This document shows, piece by piece, positions 12,908 to 15,859 of a stretch of 15,859 nucleotides of DNA; position 1 is the first letter of the stretch, and every line of letters starts with the position of its first letter. The notes under the pieces were generated by a model. The model was given only the letters and a program-made list of their open reading frames with translations, did not search any database and was not told the origin of the DNA. The translations under genes were made by a program, and so were the position numbers. Origin of the DNA: Deltaproteobacteria bacterium (GTDB taxonomy: Bacteria > Desulfobacterota > Syntrophia > Syntrophales > UBA2210); assembly GCA_019314085.1 (NCBI GenBank), contig JAFCZZ010000010.1, positions 1-15,859 of the forward strand, in the 5' to 3' direction.

Positions 12908-13939
12908 GTGCCCGAATATGAAAACATGGTTGTATATGCTAGTCCAAACAAGGCCCCACAGTGGAGGTCCTACCTAGCTGGAACCCAGTCTAAACAGCCT
13001 AGTATCGATAGACAAATCGCATACCTCCTATTGGCCTATACATCAGAAGGGAGGGCAACAGGCACGCTCTCCAATATGCGGGGGGTTCTGGGAAACTTCC
13101 GGGATTTCTTGGAGAGGGAAGGTCTGCCCTTTGAGGTCAGGGAGATTGAGCCTGCTCACATCAGGGCATGGCTGCTATCTCTTAAGCAGAGGGGCTTGGC
13201 GGTTAGCACGCAGGAGAAGTTCTACCGGGGCTTGCACCGGTTTTTCCAGTGGCTTATTGAGGAAGGCGCGATAGAGGCGAGCCCCATGCAGCACGTGAAG
13301 CGCCCCCCACTTCCTCGGCCTATCGTACCCATCCTGTCTCATGAGCATATCGACAGACTACTTGGCTTGTGCCCCGTCAACACCTTTCTGGGAGCCCGCA
13401 ACAGGGCCATTATCCTCATGTTCTATGGTACGGGCATGAGGCTGGCGGAGTTGAGTAATCTCAGGATGGGGAACCTTGATCTCACAAATCACGAGGTTCT
13501 TGTCTGGCGCAAGAACAACAAGCAGCAGAGGTTGTATCTGTCGCCAGTAGTCTGCCGAGCCCTGATAAGCTACCTCAAGTTTGATCGGCCAGAAACGGAC
13601 TATCTATGGCTAAGTGAGGAAAGGCGACCGTTGACGAGAGAGGGCGTCAAGATTGCCATAGAGAGGTTGAAGGAGCGGGCCGGGATTACGGATATTCGGT
13701 GCTCTGCACATACGTTAAGGCATACGTTTGCGACTGACTTCCTGCGAAGTGGAGGCAGTCTGAGATACCTACAGGAGATACTTGGTCATAGCAGCATGAG
13801 AACCACGGAGAGGTATCTGACTACCATCAACCAGGAGGACGGCATGAGGGCACATAGGATACACGACCCGCTATTGCGGTTAAAGGAGAAGAGTTCAGCG
13901 GAACGGTGGAGAACGTTTGGTCGGCAGGCCTCCACTTAG
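12908..13939 (+). CDS. int: tyrosine recombinase, phage integrase (XerC/D-like)
   Basis: 343 aa. It has an N-terminal SAM-like core-binding domain (about 30-125, with [25 protein letters not shown]) and a C-terminal catalytic domain. Catalytic residues are R178 in GTGMRLAEL, a beta-hairpin Lys (about K202), H268 and R271 in [10 protein letters not shown]294 in LGHSS and nucleophile Y303 in TERYL. There is no obvious N-terminal arm-binding domain, so it is the shorter XerC/D-like type. Start is uncertain: GTG 12908 overlaps its own AGGAG, while ATG 12926 is 17 nt beyond it. A TAAAAT element at 12897-12902, preceded by TTG, resembles the collagen-gene promoter and would start transcription at about 12909, so a leaderless GTG start is conceivable. 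It is convergent with the collagen-like gene (4-nt stop overlap). Confidence 0.95.
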   Translation: MPEYENMVVYASPNKAPQWRSYLAGTQSKQPSIDRQIAYLLLAYTSEGRATGTLSNMRGVLGNFRDFLEREGLPFEVREIEPAHIRAWLLSLKQRGLAVSTQEKFYRGLHRFFQWLIEEGAIEASPMQHVKRPPLPRPIVPILSHEHIDRLLGLCPVNTFLGARNRAIILMFYGTGMRLAELSNLRMGNLDLTNHEVLVWRKNNKQQRLYLSPVVCRALISYLKFDRPETDYLWLSEERRPLTREGVKIAIERLKERAGITDIRCSAHTLRHTFATDFLRSGGSLRYLQEILGHSSMRTTERYLTTINQEDGMRAHRIHDPLLRLKEKSSAERWRTFGRQAST

Positions 13940-14418
13940 GCTGGACCGAACCATATCGGGGTATACGCCCAGGGCTGGCCATCGATGGTTGCCATTGAGT
14001 AGACGAGGGCGTAGAAGCCCAGGCCCTCGAAGTAGATTTCAAAGGACCCATTTTCATCTGACGCGACGGTCTCTGTGAACCAGTCCTGCCAACCTGATAC
14101 ACCCCAACGCTCGAACTCAAGGCGAACCACCACGTCCTCAGGGAACCCGATGCCATACACCGTCCACGTATTGTAGCCCGAGACCCACGGCGGGTCACAG
14201 AAGAAAAGAACCGCCTCCCCGGGCTGCCCCTGCAGCCCCTGTGGGCCTTGTTCGCCAGGAATCCCCTGCGGTCCCTGTATGCCCTGTATCCCTTGTGGCC
14301 CCTGCCCACCAACCGGACCCCTGAACCCCGTATACTCTAAGGTGAGATAGGTAATGCCTACACTGGCCCCAATAAGTAGTAGGACGAGAAGCATGGAGAG
14401 AACAAAGAGGCGTGACAT
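13936..14418 (-). CDS. membrane-anchored collagen-like protein
   Basis: 160 aa from ATG 14418 (AAGGGGGGATT site); the longer frame to 14547 lies in the upstream RNA region. Residues 3-24 ([22 protein letters not shown]) form a signal anchor or uncleaved signal peptide; no lipobox Cys follows. Residues 31-69 are 13 uninterrupted Gly-X-Y triplets ([12 protein letters not shown] and so on), collagen-like and able to trimerise. The C-terminal 90 residues are aromatic-rich and look like a beta-sandwich, probably exposed outside the cell. Position beside the integrase with its own promoter, rather than in the late operon, suggests a cargo gene expressed from the lysogen, altering the host surface; a virion fibre role is the alternative. 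Confidence 0.82.
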   Translation of the reverse strand: MSRLFVLSMLLVLLLIGASVGITYLTLEYTGFRGPVGGQGPQGIQGIQGPQGIPGEQGPQGLQGQPGEAVLFFCDPPWVSGYNTWTVYGIGFPEDVVVRLEFERWGVSGWQDWFTETVASDENGSFEIYFEGLGFYALVYSMATIDGQPWAYTPIWFGPA

Positions 14419-14421
14419 AAT

Positions 14422-14440
14422 CCCCCCTTTCTTATGGGGG
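14422..14440 (-). promoter_or_regulatory. hairpin covering the ribosome binding site of the collagen-like gene
   Basis: On the minus strand CCCCC (14440-14436) can pair with GGGGG inside the AAGGGGGG ribosome binding site, with a loop of about 8 nt. If formed it would hide the site and lower translation. Only complementarity supports this. Confidence 0.4.
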
Positions 14441-14441
14441 C

Positions 14442-14470
14442 ATTTTACAAGATATGATCCGAGGTTGCAA
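14442..14470 (-). promoter_or_regulatory. promoter of the collagen-like gene
   Basis: Minus-strand TTGCAA (14470-14465), 17-bp spacer, TAAAAT (14447-14442). The -35 is four of six and the -10 five of six. It overlaps the T-tract end of the RNA terminator and gives a leader of about 16 nt before ATG 14418. Confidence 0.6.
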
Positions 14471-14503
14471 AAACAACCCCGCCAGTTCCGAGGAACGGCG
14501 GGG
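14468..14503 (-). terminator. strong Rho-independent terminator of the RNA gene
   Basis: On the minus strand CCCCGCC (14503-14497) pairs with GGCGGGG (14483-14477); inside it GTTCC/GGAAC extends the stem, with one unpaired base. TTGTTTTTG follows immediately (14476-14468). This is a textbook terminator pointing left; the plus strand has no T tract after the hairpin, so it does not serve the integrase. Confidence 0.85.
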
Positions 14504-14634
14504 AGCAGTTCTGGCCGGGTAGCCAAGGGACTCTCACCCTTGGACAACTCACAATAACGCGGTACGCCGCAGAAAGCACGGCTCCCATGCGAGTCTTACG
14601 GGTCTCCTAGTGTCTCTATTCCACCACTACCCGC
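14468..14634 (-). ncRNA. probable structured small RNA with tRNA-like arms
   Basis: A perfect TATAAT with extended -10 (TGGTATAAT) ends at 14639, so transcription should start at about 14632-14634, exactly where a 7-bp stem begins: CGGGTAG (14633-14627) pairs with CTACCCG (14522-14516), followed by G and CCA as in a tRNA acceptor. Just inside its 3' strand is a hairpin CCAAGGG / loop TGAGAGT / CCCTTGG, like an extended T arm. After the 5' strand, GTGGTGGAAT...AGACAC resembles the D arm of tRNA-Leu (GTG/CAC stem), but lacks the conserved loop GG. The 65 nt between hold hairpins GCATGG/CCGTGC and GCGG/CCGC but no normal anticodon arm. The unit is about 118 nt, too long for a tRNA and too short for tmRNA. 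A strong terminator ends the transcript. It matches no riboswitch I know. Confidence 0.6.
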
Positions 14635-14638
14635 CGAT

Positions 14639-14647
14639 ATTATACCA
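14639..14647 (-). promoter_or_regulatory. extended -10 promoter of the small RNA
   Basis: Minus-strand TGGTATAAT (14647-14639) is a perfect TATAAT with the TGn extension. No good -35 is found at 16-18 bp, as is usual for extended -10 promoters. Confidence 0.6.
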
Positions 14648-14859
14648 CAAATCAAAAGCCGCCCTGGTGGACGACTTAAGGACTGTCCCTACACGTTGCA
14701 GGGCAGTTGGGTACATTATACCACACAAACCCCCCACGTCGTGGAAACTGCAACGCCTGCACTATATGTATGCCCTCAGCGTTGATTTTCTAGGCACACA
14801 ACATGGCCCTTACCGGGCCGGCACGGAGAAAAACACCTGAAAGTGGGGCAAAGCCTTTG
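14645..14859 (-). other. non-coding stretch between late operon and small RNA
   Basis: No convincing ORF on either strand. It contains a second minus-strand TGGTATAAT (14723-14715), 76 bp upstream of the first and sharing the preceding TTTGTG. An 8-bp inverted repeat CGTTGCAG (14694-14701) / CTGCAACG (14748-14755) flanks that element. There is a short CCAC-GTC-GTGG palindrome (14734-14744) and a weak GGCCC/GGGCC hairpin near 14805. A transcript from the second promoter would run through the small RNA. The rest shows nothing recognisable. Confidence 0.4.
14715..14723 (-). promoter_or_regulatory. second extended -10 promoter upstream of the small RNA
   Basis: Minus-strand TGGTATAAT (14723-14715), identical to the element at 14647-14639, with predicted start near 14708. 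No -35 match is evident. Confidence 0.5.
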
Positions 14860-15016
14860 TTAACCTCTGCCCTTGAGCAGGAGTAGCTTCCTGGTCTTCT
14901 CTCGTTCCTCTTTCAGGTCCTCTTCCAGCCGAAGGACACGCTCGTATAGTGCTACGAGGTCCCTGTTCTTCTGCTTGAGTTCGGATGTCCGTACAATCTT
15001 AACGGGGTAACTCCAT
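14860..15016 (-). pseudogene. coiled-coil protein with interrupted frame (late operon, after holin-like gene)
   Basis: From codon GTT at 15003 to TAA at 14860 the frame encodes a clean charged helix (VKIVRTSELKQKNRDL..., VLRLEEDLKEEREKTRKLL), but it has no usable start of its own. Two routes lead into it. ATG 15016, with GGGGGGG nine nt upstream, reads MELP and then stops at TAA unless one C of the run CCCC (15007-15004) is skipped or removed, giving a 51-aa protein. Alternatively the frame is continuous with the preceding XhlA-like gene across its TAG, adding 52 residues. Small coiled-coil or spanin-like proteins commonly follow holin-like genes. Sequencing error, true mutation, +1 frameshifting or stop readthrough cannot be told apart here. 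Confidence 0.5.
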
Positions 15017-15018
15017 TT

Positions 15019-15330
15019 CTATTTCCCCCCCAGCAGGGCCTTGATTCCCGTCACGAAGGCACTTACCACCAACCCCGAGATAGCGCCGGCCCCCCACTTG
15101 ATCATCCCCCACCTCTCTTCCTGCCGTATGTCCGTTTGCTTCAGCGTCTCTATCTCCTCCTGCTGCGCCTTCATGGTATCGTTGATATTATTCAGTGCCG
15201 CCTCCAGGCGGGCGATCATTCCTTGGCCGTTCGGGAACGCCGGGTCACCCAGCAGGTGACACATGCCGCGGTAGATGGCATCCATCTTATCCTCTTCCGG
15301 GTTGCCCTGCGGGTTCCCCTGGGGCATCAT
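15019..15330 (-). CDS. XhlA/holin-like membrane protein
   Basis: 103 aa, ATG 15330 in a four-base ATGA overlap with the upstream gene. Residues about 39-72 form a coiled coil (ARLEAALNNINDTMKAQQEEIETLKQ) and residues 78-98 a single membrane span (KWGAGAISGLVVSAFVTGIKA) near the C-terminus, followed by a short polar end. This order, coiled coil then C-terminal span, is that of hemolysin XhlA-type proteins, which act with holins in Bacillus-type lysis modules. The N-terminus is Gln/Asn/Pro-rich (PQGNPQGNPEE), and a second start at M16 (AAGAGGATAAG site) is possible. Membrane topology is confident; lysis role is inferred from position at the late-operon end. Confidence 0.65.
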   Translation of the reverse strand: MMPQGNPQGNPEEDKMDAIYRGMCHLLGDPAFPNGQGMIARLEAALNNINDTMKAQQEEIETLKQTDIRQEERWGMIKWGAGAISGLVVSAFVTGIKALLGGK

Positions 15331-15536
15331 GGTTTGTCGCGCTCCCCGAAGATACGTTCCCAGACATCAGCCAGGATGGTCCATCTTGCGCTCTTGTTCA
15401 CGCTTTGAATGGCATCGTTGATATCCTGGTCGTCGGCCTTGCCGTCGCATCGGACGTGATAGGGGTTCTTGCGCTTCTCACGCCTCAGTTCGGCTCCGTC
15501 CAGGTCTGCGCTTATCACGTTTACTTGCCGTGGCAT
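15327..15536 (-). CDS. small hypothetical protein of the late region
   Basis: 69 aa, ATG 15536 with AGGGAG six nt upstream. The N-terminal half is charged (AELRREKRKNPYHVRCDGKADDQDINDAI); the C-terminal half ends in an amphipathic ARWTILADVWERIFGE helix. No family recognised. It sits between a tail-end gene and the membrane protein and is coupled to the latter by ATGA. Confidence 0.65.
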   Translation of the reverse strand: MPRQVNVISADLDGAELRREKRKNPYHVRCDGKADDQDINDAIQSVNKSARWTILADVWERIFGERDKP

Positions 15537-15545
15537 CTAGACTCC

Positions 15546-15695
15546 CTAACCGGTTATGTAGTAGGTTCCTACCAAGCCTGTAGTGGCGTTAGCCGCAGAG
15601 ACCATAACCTCAAGGTCTGAGGCATCCGAGGCAGCCACCACATAGGTCGCCGTCCTGACAGGTTTCGGTTTAAGTATTGATAGCCAGTCCGTCAC
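15546..15695 (-). CDS. small hypothetical protein, late region
   Basis: 49 aa (GTG 15695 to TAG 15546), preceded by AAGGAGAGA at good spacing and 12 nt after the previous stop. The sequence opens TDWLSILKPKPVRTATYVVAAS and continues with Ala/Thr-rich beta-type sequence (EVMVSAANATTGLVGTYYITG). It resembles short structural accessory proteins near tail genes in phages, but no family is recognised. Confidence 0.6.
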   Translation of the reverse strand: MTDWLSILKPKPVRTATYVVAASDASDLEVMVSAANATTGLVGTYYITG

Positions 15696-15707
15696 TCTCT
15701 CCTTCTT

Positions 15708-15859
15708 CTATATCATTCCGCCTATGCGTGTTATCTTGGCGTAGATAATGGCCCTACCCTGCGTGGCGGACCCGCCGGGTGTGACTGTCGCATCTATGGT
15801 GTCCCTTGTGGTATAGATTTTGGCCATGCCATGTGTGCCGCCCGAGTCCCACAGGTAAA
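15708..15859 (-). CDS. C-terminal end of a late, probably structural protein (partial)
   Basis: The frame is open from the right edge to TAG 15708, about 50 residues. It reads YLWDSGGTHGMAKIYTT, then DTIDATVTPGGSATQGRAIIYAKITRIGGMI. The alternating beta-type, Thr/Gly-rich sequence suits a phage tail or fibre protein. A start at ATG 15827 cannot be excluded, but there is no good ribosome binding site and the frame continues upstream. Identity needs the sequence beyond the window. Confidence 0.55.
   Translation of the reverse strand, partial: YLWDSGGTHGMAKIYTTRDTIDATVTPGGSATQGRAIIYAKITRIGGMI

Noticed and set aside
14468..14634. T-box, tmRNA, 6S RNA or known riboswitch
   Set aside because: ACCGCG recalls a T-box, but the order of elements and the downstream context do not fit. 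Length and ends do not fit tmRNA or 6S RNA. No conserved riboswitch core that I know is present.
14610..14840. 76-aa plus-strand ORF over the promoter region
   Set aside because: No ribosome binding site, unremarkable sequence, and it overlaps the two TATAAT elements and the small RNA start.
1..15859. Insertion sequences, transposases, toxin-antitoxin or CRISPR arrays
   Set aside because: No transposase motifs, terminal inverted repeats or regularly spaced repeats were found. The ribbon-helix-helix gene has no adjacent toxin-like partner.

Overview
The window looks like part of a temperate bacteriophage genome. Some 36 mostly very short genes are packed head to tail, almost all on the minus strand, with 4-17 bp overlaps. 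Many belong to families met mainly in phages (YopX, DUF1064, CHC2 zinc finger, PGDYG-type, ABA-sandwich-like, XhlA-like). The plus strand carries only a repressor-like gene, a tRNA-derived attachment site and a tyrosine integrase. Strong GGAGG-type ribosome binding sites and sigma-70-like promoters point to a bacterial host. The host cannot be named from this sequence; an uncultured Chloroflexota or Firmicutes-like host is only a guess. Phage-type genes lie on both sides of the attachment site and only the 3' half of tRNA-Ile is present. This fits attP on a circular or unintegrated genome better than one end of a prophage.

Layout, right to left along the minus strand. 15859-14860 is the end of the late region: the tail of a structural-type gene, a 49-aa gene, a 69-aa gene, an XhlA/holin-like membrane protein, and a coiled-coil ORF with a broken reading frame. 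14860-14420 is non-coding. It holds two TATAAT promoters and a probable structured RNA of about 165 nt with tRNA-like arms and its own terminator. Next comes a membrane-anchored collagen-like protein (14418-13936) with its own promoter, convergent with the integrase (12908-13939, plus). The tRNA-Ile 3' segment (12844-12891) lies just before the integrase, and before that an XRE-type regulator (12402-12782). A divergent promoter region (12173-12401) drives this regulator rightward and the long early operon leftward.

The early operon, 12172 down to 1, starts with a ribbon-helix-helix-like protein and an AT-hook peptide. Small zinc-binding or coiled-coil proteins follow, then a RecB/Cas4-type Fe-S nuclease and a Gp3/RDF-like protein. 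Next come a run of small phage proteins (YopX, DUF1064 nuclease), two glycine-rich repeat proteins flanking a DUF6948-like protein, and an ASCH protein. The operon ends with a 5-methylcytosine DNA methyltransferase, an HD phosphohydrolase, a PAPS-reductase-like protein, a CHC2 zinc-finger primase-like protein and a RecA-fold ATPase that runs off the left edge. Together these suggest a replication/recombination module plus a DNA- or nucleotide-modification module under lysogeny control.

The most unusual items are the tRNA-like RNA, the two remnants of a second DUF1064 gene around an inserted cassette, the paired glycine-rich proteins, and the frame-broken coiled-coil gene after the holin-like gene. 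Family names come from recognising motifs by eye; no search was run.
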